A stretch of 64,000 nucleotides of DNA from Flavobacteriaceae bacterium UBA3611 (lineage in GTDB: Bacteria; Bacteroidota; Bacteroidia; Flavobacteriales; Flavobacteriaceae). The position numbers and the translations under genes were made by a program. The DNA lies in the NCBI GenBank assembly GCA_002375495.1, contig DFLU01000007.1, positions 164,886 to 228,885 of the forward strand. The letters run 5' to 3'. The notes under the pieces are model-generated. The model made no database searches, was not told where the DNA came from, and worked only from the letters and a program-made list of their open reading frames with translations. Of this stretch, positions 7,153 to 16,227 are shown one piece after another; the first letter of the stretch is position 1; each line of letters begins with the position of its first letter.

Positions 7153-7833
7153 ATGAAACTTATCGGACTTATTGGCGGCACCTCATATCACTCTACCATT
7201 GTATATTATAAATTGATAAATGAATTGGTTGGTAAAGAAATTGGTGCCCAGGGCAATCCGCCCCTACTACTCTACAGCCTCAATATAGAGCTGATGCGAT
7301 CACAAGATTTTGAAAAAATAAACAAAACATATCTAGAAATCGCGCAAAAGTTAGAGAAAGCAGGAGCAAAAGCCATCGCTATCTGTGCAAATACACCCCA
7401 TATAGTTTATGATTTTGTTCAGCCAAAAATAGCGATCCCCATTTTGCACATCGCCGAAGCAACTGGAAGAGAAGCAAAAAAAATCGGACTAAAAAAGGTA
7501 GGGCTCTTGGGTAACAAACCCACAATGACGAAAGGATTTATACCAATGTATTTAAAGTCTGCGTTTAAAATTGAAACTATCATCCCCGCAAAGCAATATT
7601 TAGAGCAAGCACATCACTATGTTTCTGATGAACTTACCCAAGGTATCTTTTCAGTAAAAGCAAAATCGTTTTTTTTGAATCAAATGGAATTACTAAAGCA
7701 GCGAGGCGCCGAAGGAATAATACTTGGCTGTACAGAGCTTCCATTACTGCTTAAAGACGAAGATTTTGATATCCCCTTACTGGCAACCACCGATTTGCAC
7801 GCTAAAATGATCACCGAATTTATTTTGGAATAA
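7153..7833 (+). CDS. Aspartate/glutamate racemase family protein
   Basis: 226 residues of the Asp/Glu/hydantoin racemase superfamily. The N-terminus IGLIGGTSYHSTIVYYKLIN is typical of aspartate racemase or RacX/YgeA-type broad-specificity racemases. Both catalytic cysteines are present, in ICANTPH (about residue 80) and LGCTELP (about residue 190). It is the last gene of the P4 operon. Why a racemase is co-transcribed with sulfur-handling genes is unclear. Possible substrates include cysteine, homocysteine or cysteine-sulfinate analogues, but nothing in the sequence shows this. Confidence 0.85.
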   Translation: MKLIGLIGGTSYHSTIVYYKLINELVGKEIGAQGNPPLLLYSLNIELMRSQDFEKINKTYLEIAQKLEKAGAKAIAICANTPHIVYDFVQPKIAIPILHIAEATGREAKKIGLKKVGLLGNKPTMTKGFIPMYLKSAFKIETIIPAKQYLEQAHHYVSDELTQGIFSVKAKSFFLNQMELLKQRGAEGIILGCTELPLLLKDEDFDIPLLATTDLHAKMITEFILE

Positions 7834-7910
7834 AGGAGGAGAAAAATTTATTCTTAATTGGCGCCAGACAGCACCTTCGTTCCTGGTTTGCCGTTATATT
7901 TCTAAATTGT

Positions 7911-7954
7911 GTAACATCGGTTACAAACATCATTAAATCAAAGAATTAAGTTTA
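7911..7954 (+). promoter_or_regulatory. Sulfur-regulon promoter P5
   Basis: The operator GTAACATCGGTTAC at 7911-7924 (TGTAAC...GTTACA) is followed by the -7 box TAAGTTTA at 7947-7954. The 29.5 bp spacing is identical to the other sites. It drives the sulfide:quinone oxidoreductase gene. Confidence 0.76.
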
Positions 7955-7976
7955 TAAAAACATTAATCTAATTAGT

Positions 7977-9284
7977 ATGGCAAAGCATTATCAAGTGCTC
8001 ATTATTGGCGGTGGCACCGCAGGTATAATGACCGCAGCACAACTCATAAAACAGAGAGGAGTAGACAACATTGCGATCGTTGAACCCGCAGATACCCACT
8101 ACTACCAGCCCGCTTGGACCCTTGTTGGCGCCGGAACGTATAGCTTTGAAAAAACAGCCAAACCTATGGTATCTGTGATACCCAAGGGTGTACAATGGAT
8201 TAAGGATAAAGCCACTGGCTTCCATCCTGAAAAAAATACCGTTCATACCGAAAAATCGGATGATATAACTTATGATTATTTAGTGGTGGCTCCAGGAATT
8301 ACTTATGATTTTAGTCTCGTACCAGGTTTGGGCGATGCAATAGACAAAGGAGTCGTTTGTAGTACCTATACAGACCCAAAACATACGTGGCAAGTAATTA
8401 AAAGTTTTAAAGGAGGTACTGCCCTATTTACGCAACCCGCAACACCCATAAAATGTGGTGGAGCACCACAAAAAATCATGTATCTTGCAGAGAGCCATTT
8501 CAAAAAACGTGGCGTACGGTCTAAAACAGACGTTGTTTTCGCCACCGTAGGAACTGTGATTTTTGGAATAAAAGAAATTGCAGAAACCTTAATGCACGTA
8601 GTAGACCGAAAAGACATTAACCTAAGATTCAACCATAAATTAGTTGAAGTAGACGCTGAGAAACAAATTGCGTGGTATGAGTTAACCAAGGATGTCCCCA
8701 TGGGAGGATGCGTGATCATGTCGGATGACGATGAAGAAAAATGTATCGACGAAACGTTTCAGTACAACTATAAAAACGTAAAAGTTACGAAGAAAGATAA
8801 TCGGTACGGTATTCATTATGATATGCTGCACACGGCACCACCCAGTGTTGCCCCTGAGTTTGTAAGGAAATCATCTTTAGTGAACGAAGCCGGTTGGGTA
8901 GATGTTGATATACACACCATGCAACATAAAAAATATGGAAATATTTTCAGTTTGGGTGATGTCGCTGGTCTTCCAACAGCAAAAACTGGAGCCGCCATAA
9001 GAAAGCAAGTTCCTGTTGTAGTTGATAATATCGATCTATTGATGAAACAAAACAGCATGAGCAATAAATCGTACAACGGTTACTCCTCCTGTCCATTAGT
9101 AACCGATTATGGTAAGATGGTTTTAGCAGAATTTGATTATTCAGGCTCCTTCACTCCAGATCCTAAGTTAAAACGGTTGCTCATAAAAGATAGTTCAAAA
9201 GAGCATTGGCGTCTTTGGATTCTCAAAAAATTTATGCTTCCTTATTTGTATTGGAACAAGATGCTAAAAGGAGTTGATGTTTAA
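7977..9284 (+). CDS. sqr: Sulfide:quinone oxidoreductase, type II-like
   Basis: 435-residue flavoprotein of the pyridine-nucleotide-disulfide oxidoreductase fold. The N-terminal dinucleotide motif GGGTAG is at 11-16. Cys160 in PIKCGGAPQKIMYL and Cys372 in YSSCPLVTDYGKM match the two redox cysteines of the type II (mitochondrial SQOR-like) subgroup, and Cys128 is a third candidate. The FAD-binding segment GDVAGLPTAKTGAAIRKQ is near residue 328. It oxidises sulfide to a persulfide and passes electrons to the quinone pool at the inner membrane. The persulfide product is the substrate of the CstB-like enzymes, so the regulon contains a full two-step route. It is followed 12 nt later by a DUF2892 gene. 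Confidence 0.94.
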   Translation: MAKHYQVLIIGGGTAGIMTAAQLIKQRGVDNIAIVEPADTHYYQPAWTLVGAGTYSFEKTAKPMVSVIPKGVQWIKDKATGFHPEKNTVHTEKSDDITYDYLVVAPGITYDFSLVPGLGDAIDKGVVCSTYTDPKHTWQVIKSFKGGTALFTQPATPIKCGGAPQKIMYLAESHFKKRGVRSKTDVVFATVGTVIFGIKEIAETLMHVVDRKDINLRFNHKLVEVDAEKQIAWYELTKDVPMGGCVIMSDDDEEKCIDETFQYNYKNVKVTKKDNRYGIHYDMLHTAPPSVAPEFVRKSSLVNEAGWVDVDIHTMQHKKYGNIFSLGDVAGLPTAKTGAAIRKQVPVVVDNIDLLMKQNSMSNKSYNGYSSCPLVTDYGKMVLAEFDYSGSFTPDPKLKRLLIKDSSKEHWRLWILKKFMLPYLYWNKMLKGVDV

Positions 9285-9296
9285 AAAAAGATTAAA

Positions 9297-9527
9297 ATGA
9301 AAAAAAACATGGGCAGTCTAGACCGCATGATTAGGATAATTGTGGCCATTTCGCTTGCGGTATTATATTGGCAAGGTATTGTTGAAGGAATACTGGCTTA
9401 TCTACTGCTTGCAGTAGCGACCGTATTCGTATTCACGAGTTTTATGAGTTTCTGCCCGTTTTATACGTTAATTGGCTATAAAAGTTGCCCAAGGAAACAA
9501 GCTACGGGTGATGCTAAAACCGATTAA
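9297..9527 (+). CDS. DUF2892 (YgaP-type) membrane protein
   Basis: 76 residues. The N-terminus carries MGSLDRMIRIIVAI typical of DUF2892, followed by two hydrophobic helices and FCPFYTLIGYKSCPRK with two cysteines. The same domain is fused to rhodanese in E. coli YgaP, so a sulfur link is plausible. It is probably co-transcribed with sqr. Its function is not established. Confidence 0.8.
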   Translation: MKKNMGSLDRMIRIIVAISLAVLYWQGIVEGILAYLLLAVATVFVFTSFMSFCPFYTLIGYKSCPRKQATGDAKTD

Positions 9528-9564
9528 TATGAGCATTATCAAATGTGTTTGACCCATAATTTGT

Positions 9565-9572
9565 TATATTTG
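9565..9572 (+). promoter_or_regulatory. -7 promoter element TATATTTG
   Basis: A full match to TAnnTTTG 6 nt upstream of the TTG start at 9578, suggesting a near-leaderless transcript for the His-rich gene and the metal-efflux operon. No sulfur operator is present at the expected distance. Confidence 0.55.
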
Positions 9573-9577
9573 ATTAG

Positions 9578-9985
9578 TTGATTAAACTTTTCTCCATATC
9601 GTTTTCGTTTCTCATCCTATTACAAAGCTTTGGGATAAGTTTTAGTGACGTAGCCCAACTAGATGAATTTATTGAACACGCCCAATTTCACAGTGAACAA
9701 TATGGTGATAATGTATTCGTATTTATTTCTAAGCATTATGGTGAATTAAAAGCGAACCATCACAAAGAGCATGAAGAAGAGAAAGAAGACCATGAAGAGT
9801 TACCTTTTAATCATTCTTCTTGCTTTCATATTACCTCCTTACCCGCCTTTGTTCTCAATACCATAAAAGTAGAGATTAGCGCTCCCGATTTTTTAGATAG
9901 AACAGACAAACCGAATTTTCATTACCAAGCTCCTACCTCTTCTTTCCATTCATTGGGGCTTTTACAGCCTCCCCGACATTCATAA
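9578..9985 (+). CDS. Histidine-rich exported protein ahead of RND efflux genes
   Basis: 135 residues. The N-terminal 20-25 residues form a hydrophobic signal peptide. The middle (about 64-80) is a His/Glu-rich stretch (NHHKEHEEE...DHEE) followed by NHSSCFH, consistent with binding divalent metals or copper in the periplasm. The start is taken as TTG 9578 because it gives the signal peptide and lies directly after the -7 box. It precedes the RND transporter by 75 nt, which suggests a metal-buffering or sensing accessory. No named family is recognised. Confidence 0.7.
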   Translation: MIKLFSISFSFLILLQSFGISFSDVAQLDEFIEHAQFHSEQYGDNVFVFISKHYGELKANHHKEHEEEKEDHEELPFNHSSCFHITSLPAFVLNTIKVEISAPDFLDRTDKPNFHYQAPTSSFHSLGLLQPPRHS

Positions 9986-10059
9986 AAGAACTTCGCTATT
10001 TTTTTTGTTCCTGTTCCACAACTTGATACAGGGCTAGTAAACGTTTATTTTATGAAAAA

Positions 10060-13000
10060 ATGCTATCAAACATTATCCATTTCAGCATAAAGAATAAATT
10101 CATTATTCTCTTATTTACCGCTTTCATCATAGGGTTTGGGTTATACTCACTTTCTCAAATCCCTATAGGAGCCGTTCCCGATGTAACCAACAACCAAGTG
10201 CAGGTAATTACAACCTCTCGCAATCTATCTACACAAGATATGGAGCAATTTATCACCTATCCTGTAGAGTTAGAAATGGCGAATCTACCTGGTGTTACAG
10301 AAATTCGTTCAGTTTCAAAATTTGGATTATCGGTTGTAACCATCGTCTTTGAAGACGACATGGGAACGTATTTACCGCGTCAACTTATTGCCGAAAAAAT
10401 TAAATCTGCCTCAGAGAAAATACCCGAAGGTTTCGGCACACCAGAAATGGGACCCATCACAACGGGACTTGGCGAAATCTATCAATACATTTTGGATGTA
10501 AAACCAGCATTTAAAGAAAAGTATACCGCAGAAGATTTAAGAACCATTCAGGATTGGGTGGTGAAAAGACAACTCTCGGGCATTCCAGGTGTGGTAGAGG
10601 TAAATACTTGGGGTGGCTTTTTAAAGCAGTATGAGGTGGCCATAGATACCGATAAGCTAAATGCCATGAAAATTACCGCAACCGAAGTTTTTACTGCTTT
10701 GGAAAAAAACAACAGCATTTCGGGTGGTGGTTATATTGAAAAAGTAAATCAGGCATTTTTTATCCGTGGGGAAGGATTGGTAGCTTCGCTTGACGATATT
10801 CGGGCAATTGTGATAAAAAATGATGATAATTTCCCCATTTATATCAGAGATGTAGCAACCGTGGGCTTCGGAAACGCTATACGTTTTGGTGCCATTACTG
10901 GAAACGGCGAAGGTGAAAAGGTGCTCGGACAAGTAATGATGCTGAAAGATGCAAACTCAAAAAAAGTAATCGATGCTGTTAAAGCACGTGTTGCTGAAAT
11001 TTCAAAATCATTACCCGAGGGTATCTACATCAATGCATTTTTAGACAGAAGTGAATTAATTGGCAAAACCACATTCACTGTTTCTGAAAACCTCATCCTT
11101 GGTTGTCTTATCGTAATTTTTGTGGTGGTACTTTTATTGGGGAATTTACGCTCCGGACTTGTAGTTGCATCTGTAATACCCTTGTGTTTACTTTTCGCCT
11201 TATCCCTGATGTACCTATTTGGGGTAGACGCCAACTTGATGTCGCTGGGCGCTATCGACTTCGGAATTATCATTGACGGTGCGGTAATCATTGTAGAATA
11301 TATTGCTTTTCAGATTACGCAGAAAAAATTGGAAATCAATGCATTAACTACGGGCGAGCAACAAGCCATGAAAGATAAAATTACATTTAATGGAGCATCA
11401 AAAATGATGAATTCGGCCATTTTCGGACAATTAATCATTTTAATTGTATTCATCCCAATACTCTCGCTTTCAGGTGTAGAAGGAAAAATGTTTAAACCCA
11501 TGGCACTAACCTTCAGTTTTGCCTTAATTGGTGCGATGCTATTTTGCTTTACATATGTTCCAGTTGCAGCTTCTTTATTCTTAAAGCCAGCAACTGTTTC
11601 AGACAAAAACATTTCTGTTCGTTTAATGCGCTGGATACATAAACTTTATACCCCGGTAATTCATTGGGCGTTGCACAGCAAGCGGCTCGTTCTTCTTGTT
11701 GCCACTACATTACTAGCAATTACGATTTTCCTATTTACTACCATGGGCGGCGAATTTGTTCCAACGCTAGATGAAGGGGACTTTGTAATTCAGCCTGTTC
11801 TCAAAACTGGAACGTCTTTAAGTAATACGGTTGAAATTACTACGGAAATTGAAAAAATTCTTCTCAAACAATTTCCAGAGGTCAAGCAAGTAGTGACCCG
11901 TATAGGTGCGGCCGAAGTACCAACTGACCCGATGTCTATGGAAGAAAGTGATGTGATTATTGTATTGAAACCAAAAAGTGAATGGGTTTCAGCGAATTCA
12001 AAAGATGAGTTGGCAGACAAGTTTAAAGAAGCGCTTGCCATAATTCCGGGTATGGAGGTTGAGTTTACCCAACCTATTGAAATGCGTTTTAATGAATTAA
12101 TTACAGGGGTACGCGCAGACATTGCCATCAAGGTGTTTGGAGAAGATTTGGATGTTCTAGCAAAAAAAGGAAATGAGATAGCTGCTTTAATCGAAGATGT
12201 GCCTGGAGCAGCAGATATTTCCGTAGAAAAAATTGTCGGACTCCCAGAAATGAATGTGAAATTCAACCGTACAAAAATTGCCCGTTATGGGCTGAATATC
12301 GAAGATGTAAACAACATGGTTTCTATGGGCTTTGCCGGACGAACAGCAGGAAGTGTTTTTGAAGGAGAAAAACGCTTCGATCTAGTCGTGCGATTAAACA
12401 AACAAAAACGGCAAGATATTGACAATTTGAAGAATCTCTATATTGATTTGCCCAACGGGGGTAAGATTCCTTTAAGCGAACTTGCAGCTATTACCTATCA
12501 AAAAGGAGCTGCAAAGATTTCTCGCGATGATACGCGCCGCAGAATAGTTGTGGGGGTTAATGTTCGCAATCGCGACTTACAATCGGTGGTAGATGACGTG
12601 CAAAAGTTAATAAACGAAAATGTAAAATTACCTGTGGGTTACAGCATCACTTATGGCGGACAGTTTGAGAATCTTGAAAGTGCTAAAGAGCGCTTATTGG
12701 TTGCTGTTCCAGTGGCCCTGATTCTTATATTTATTTTACTCTATTTTGCTTTTAAATCGGTACGGGAAGCCCTGATGATCTATTCTGCCATACCCCTAGC
12801 TGCAGTGGGTGGCGTTTTGTTATTATGGATACGCGACCTCCCCTTCAGTATTTCTGCAGGTGTTGGTTTTATAGCTTTGTTTGGGATTGCCGTACTCAAC
12901 GGTATCGTACTTATTGAACATTTCAAAGACTTAAAGAAAAAAGGCAATTTTGAAACTATAAATGACCTCATTATACAAGGAACGAAAGATAGGCTCCGAG

Positions 13001-14394
13001 CCGTTTTACTAACGGCAATGGCAGCAGCTCTAGGCTTCTTACCCATGGCCATATCGACCAGTGCGGGTGCAGAGGTACAACGCCCCTTGGCCACAGTGGT
13101 GATAGGCGGGTTACTAACAGCAACCTTCCTAACCCTTATTGTACTTCCCGTTCTATATGCATATTTCAACACCCTAAAGCGACCGCAAATGAAGACAAAA
13201 GGTATTAATAAAATAGGAATTCTAGCTACATTACTATTCGTATCATTTGGGGTAAAGGCACAGCAGAATCCAATGTCTTTAGAAGAATTAATTCCGTTAG
13301 CAATTGAAAATAACGCAGGACTCAATGCATTTGACTTGCAGGTGGACCAGTCTGAAGCACTCGTGAAAAGCGCCTTTCATTTCGACAAAACAGAACTCTA
13401 TTACGGCTATGACGAAAATAACTTAGCACTTAACAACAAACCATTACGGATGCTAGGAATTCAACAAGACTTTCGTTTTCCAACAGTATATTTTTCAGAA
13501 AAAAGGGTACATAAAGCAACCCTGAACTTGGCATCGAGCACCTATGCAATTCAGAAAAAAGCATTGGAAAGAAAAGTTACAAGTGCCTATTACTCGTATC
13601 AAATTGCGAGTGAAAGACAACGTGTTCTTAAAACCTTAGACAGCCTATATGCCAACTTCGCAAGCATGGCTTCCCGACGTTTTGAATTGGGTGAGACCAA
13701 CTATCTTGAAAAGATAACGGCCGCATCAAAACAAAAGCAGGTCAATCTTAATTATTTCGCGTCTCAACAGGAGGTAGCATCGGCATATGCTAGCTTGGTA
13801 AGTGTGGTACAGCCTAAAGACACGCTTGTAGTTAAAAAAGATAATTTGTTGAAAGTACCATTGAAAGTATTTGAACTCAATTCAACTCCAGAATTGGGAT
13901 ATTACCAAAACAGGCTATCGTTAGTACAAGCAAGACGTCGTTTTGAGAAACAGCAGTTGCTACCAGATATCAGCTTGAACTACTTTCAAGGAACCAATTC
14001 AGGACTTAATAATAGCTTGCACGGCTACCAACTTGGATTAAAAATTCCAATATTATTTGGTGGTCAATCAGCTCAAATTAAAGCCGCGGGTATCGCAGAA
14101 GATATTGTATCTGAAGAATTAAACGAGTATCAAATTCAACTCAATGCGAAGCTAAACGCCCTAACCATTCAACTGAACCAATTAAGCAAAGCACTCATGT
14201 ATTTCGAAGAAGAAGGGAGTGCTTTGGCAGATGAGATCTTGAAAACGGCTAATGGAAGTTTCCGAAATGGTGAAATTGACTTCTATCAGTACATTCAGAG
14301 TCTTGAGAGTGCATACGAAGTGAAATTGGAATATCTAGATAAATTAAGTGAATACAACAAGAGTGTCATTAGCATCAATTATTTAACCCTGTAA
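10060..14394 (+). CDS. CusA/CzcA heavy-metal RND transporter fused to a TolC-like outer-membrane domain
   Basis: 1444 residues. Residues 1-1043 form a complete HME-RND pump with twelve transmembrane helices, two large periplasmic loops and the TM4 proton-relay motif around GAIDFGIIIDGAVIIVEY. The second loop contains TDPMSMEESD, a CzcA/CusA-type segment. From residue 1044 a canonical signal-peptide-like sequence (MKTKGINK...GVKAQQ) starts a 400-residue TolC/OEP domain. Such fusions occur in Bacteroidota. The pump exports Cu(I)/Ag(I) or Zn/Co/Cd, and the metal cannot be decided here. It is followed 10 nt later by the adaptor. An internal ATG at 13189 could allow separate synthesis of the outer-membrane part. 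Confidence 0.93.
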   Translation: MLSNIIHFSIKNKFIILLFTAFIIGFGLYSLSQIPIGAVPDVTNNQVQVITTSRNLSTQDMEQFITYPVELEMANLPGVTEIRSVSKFGLSVVTIVFEDDMGTYLPRQLIAEKIKSASEKIPEGFGTPEMGPITTGLGEIYQYILDVKPAFKEKYTAEDLRTIQDWVVKRQLSGIPGVVEVNTWGGFLKQYEVAIDTDKLNAMKITATEVFTALEKNNSISGGGYIEKVNQAFFIRGEGLVASLDDIRAIVIKNDDNFPIYIRDVATVGFGNAIRFGAITGNGEGEKVLGQVMMLKDANSKKVIDAVKARVAEISKSLPEGIYINAFLDRSELIGKTTFTVSENLILGCLIVIFVVVLLLGNLRSGLVVASVIPLCLLFALSLMYLFGVDANLMSLGAIDFGIIIDGAVIIVEYIAFQITQKKLEINALTTGEQQAMKDKITFNGASKMMNSAIFGQLIILIVFIPILSLSGVEGKMFKPMALTFSFALIGAMLFCFTYVPVAASLFLKPATVSDKNISVRLMRWIHKLYTPVIHWALHSKRLVLLVATTLLAITIFLFTTMGGEFVPTLDEGDFVIQPVLKTGTSLSNTVEITTEIEKILLKQFPEVKQVVTRIGAAEVPTDPMSMEESDVIIVLKPKSEWVSANSKDELADKFKEALAIIPGMEVEFTQPIEMRFNELITGVRADIAIKVFGEDLDVLAKKGNEIAALIEDVPGAADISVEKIVGLPEMNVKFNRTKIARYGLNIEDVNNMVSMGFAGRTAGSVFEGEKRFDLVVRLNKQKRQDIDNLKNLYIDLPNGGKIPLSELAAITYQKGAAKISRDDTRRRIVVGVNVRNRDLQSVVDDVQKLINENVKLPVGYSITYGGQFENLESAKERLLVAVPVALILIFILLYFAFKSVREALMIYSAIPLAAVGGVLLLWIRDLPFSISAGVGFIALFGIAVLNGIVLIEHFKDLKKKGNFETINDLIIQGTKDRLRAVLLTAMAAALGFLPMAISTSAGAEVQRPLATVVIGGLLTATFLTLIVLPVLYAYFNTLKRPQMKTKGINKIGILATLLFVSFGVKAQQNPMSLEELIPLAIENNAGLNAFDLQVDQSEALVKSAFHFDKTELYYGYDENNLALNNKPLRMLGIQQDFRFPTVYFSEKRVHKATLNLASSTYAIQKKALERKVTSAYYSYQIASERQRVLKTLDSLYANFASMASRRFELGETNYLEKITAASKQKQVNLNYFASQQEVASAYASLVSVVQPKDTLVVKKDNLLKVPLKVFELNSTPELGYYQNRLSLVQARRRFEKQQLLPDISLNYFQGTNSGLNNSLHGYQLGLKIPILFGGQSAQIKAAGIAEDIVSEELNEYQIQLNAKLNALTIQLNQLSKALMYFEEEGSALADEILKTANGSFRNGEIDFYQYIQSLESAYEVKLEYLDKLSEYNKSVISINYLTL

Positions 14395-14404
14395 ATAGAA
14401 TCCT

Positions 14405-15541
14405 ATGCAATCGATTATATATAAAATAGCAATTTTTACTGTGCTACTTACTGTGGTTAGCTGCGGAAGTAAGGAAGTCGAAAAAGTACAAACGGAAATT
14501 ACCGAAAATGATAATATTTTCGTTTCAAAAAAACAGTTCCAAAACAGTAAGATGGCACTAGGAAGTATGGAAGAGATGTCTTTTCCTAAAATGGTGCAAA
14601 CCACAGGAATGATTGATGTACCACCAGAAAACCGTGCTGTTGTGAATGCCACTATGGGCGGATACATAAAAACCACACCCTTGTTAATAGGCGATGTAGT
14701 GCGTAAAGGACAAGTATTGGTAACTATTGAAAATCCAGAGTTTGTCACACTCCAACAAGAATATATGCAGGTTCATGAACAACTCACTTATTTGCAATCT
14801 GAATACGAAAGGCAACAAACAATGGTGGCAGAAAATATCACGTCACAGAAAAGTTTCCTTCAAGCCGAAAGCGCATATAAAACAGCAAAAGCCCGCCATA
14901 ATGGCTTGCGTAAGCAGTTGCAATTACTAAATTTATCTCCCACTAGCGTAGAAGCAGGAAGCATTAGCTCTGTGGTCTCTATTTACGCTCCTATTTCGGG
15001 AAGTATTACTAAGGTAAATGTTACCAAAGGCACCTATGTTTCGCCAGCAACCGCAATTCTCGAAATTGTAGATAATGATCATATTCACTTAGAATTATCA
15101 GTTTTTGAAAAAGACATCATGAAACTGACAAAGGGGCAACCTATCAATTTTAGTATTCCTGAATCTTCAGCAAAGACCTACAAAGCGACCATCCACCTCA
15201 TTGGTAGCGCCATAGAAAATAATAGAACGATAAAGGTGCACGGACATTTAGACGATGAATCTGAAGCTAATTTCTTACCTGGAATGTTTGTGGAGGCTGC
15301 TATTGTGACAGAAACTACGTTGCAAAAGTCGTTGCCTGAAACTGCTGTAATAGCCTTAGATGGTGGGGAGGTAGTTTTAAAGTTAATTAATGAAACCAAC
15401 GAAGGATATTATTTCGAAAAAACGGAAGTAGAAGTGGAAAGCAACTATGAAGGACGGACGGCTTTTACCTCATCTAACAACCTCACAATGAAAGATAAGA
15501 TATTAACAATCGGTGCATTTAATTTGATAGCAGATGAATAA
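14405..15541 (+). CDS. RND efflux periplasmic adaptor lipoprotein (CusB/CzcB-like)
   Basis: 378 residues. The lipobox LTVVSCGS anchors it to a membrane facing the periplasm. The order is typical of membrane-fusion proteins: a barrel-sandwich half (GGYIKTTPLLIGDVVRKGQVLVTIENPEF), an alpha-helical hairpin (about 115-180), a second lipoyl half (IYAPISGSITKVNVTKGTYV) and beta-barrel domains. It joins the inner-membrane RND pump to the TolC-like domain. Its last 8 nt overlap the VIT-family gene. Confidence 0.92.
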   Translation: MQSIIYKIAIFTVLLTVVSCGSKEVEKVQTEITENDNIFVSKKQFQNSKMALGSMEEMSFPKMVQTTGMIDVPPENRAVVNATMGGYIKTTPLLIGDVVRKGQVLVTIENPEFVTLQQEYMQVHEQLTYLQSEYERQQTMVAENITSQKSFLQAESAYKTAKARHNGLRKQLQLLNLSPTSVEAGSISSVVSIYAPISGSITKVNVTKGTYVSPATAILEIVDNDHIHLELSVFEKDIMKLTKGQPINFSIPESSAKTYKATIHLIGSAIENNRTIKVHGHLDDESEANFLPGMFVEAAIVTETTLQKSLPETAVIALDGGEVVLKLINETNEGYYFEKTEVEVESNYEGRTAFTSSNNLTMKDKILTIGAFNLIADE

Positions 15542-16226
15542 TCAAGAAAAACATTACATCAACCGGAGTGGCTGGCTACGCGCAGGCGTGCTGGGTGCAA
15601 ATGACGGTATACTTTCAACAGCCAGTATTATCATAGGTGTAGCAGCGGCAAGCAGTACCCGTGACCCCGTAATAATTGCGGGGATAGCAGGTCTCGTAGC
15701 GGGAGCATTGTCGATGGCTGCGGGAGAATATGTTTCAGTAAGTTCACAGACAGATATAGAAAAATCTGATTTAGAACGGGAACAACAAGAACTACTTGAC
15801 ACCCCAGAAGAAGAACTGATAGAACTGGCCAAAATTTATGAAAAAAGAGGTTTACAAAAAGCGACTGCTCTAGAGGTCGCCAAGCAATTAACGGCCCACA
15901 ACGCACTCGAAGCCCATGCAAGGGATGAATTGGGAATTATGGAAATAACCGAAGCTAAACCGTTGCAGGCAGCGCTATCTAGTGGCGTAGCATTTACCTT
16001 GGGCGGTTTTCTTCCTGTAGCTGTAGCTTTTCTAGCTCCCTTGGCTTATTTAGAATATTTAGAGTACGTATTTGCTATCATTTTTCTCGCCGTACTAGGA
16101 ATTGTTTCTGCAAGGGCAGGCGGTTCAAGAAAGTTAAAGGCAGTTTTAAGAATCACCTTTTGGGGTACGCTAGCAATGGGCACTACTGCGCTTATTGGTT
16201 ATTTATTTAACATTAACATGGTTTAA
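15534..16226 (+). CDS. VIT1/CCC1-family Fe/Mn transporter
   Basis: 230 residues. The N-terminal segment (RAGVLGANDGILSTASIIIGVAAA) and SMAAGEYVSVSSQTDIEKSD are hallmarks of the vacuolar iron transporter family. A cytoplasmic Glu-rich metal-binding helical region (about 80-130) and three C-terminal hydrophobic helices follow. Family members export Fe2+ or Mn2+ from the cytosol. It overlaps the adaptor gene by 8 nt and belongs to the same metal-export operon. Confidence 0.92.
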   Translation: MNNQEKHYINRSGWLRAGVLGANDGILSTASIIIGVAAASSTRDPVIIAGIAGLVAGALSMAAGEYVSVSSQTDIEKSDLEREQQELLDTPEEELIELAKIYEKRGLQKATALEVAKQLTAHNALEAHARDELGIMEITEAKPLQAALSSGVAFTLGGFLPVAVAFLAPLAYLEYLEYVFAIIFLAVLGIVSARAGGSRKLKAVLRITFWGTLAMGTTALIGYLFNINMV

Positions 16227-16227
16227 G

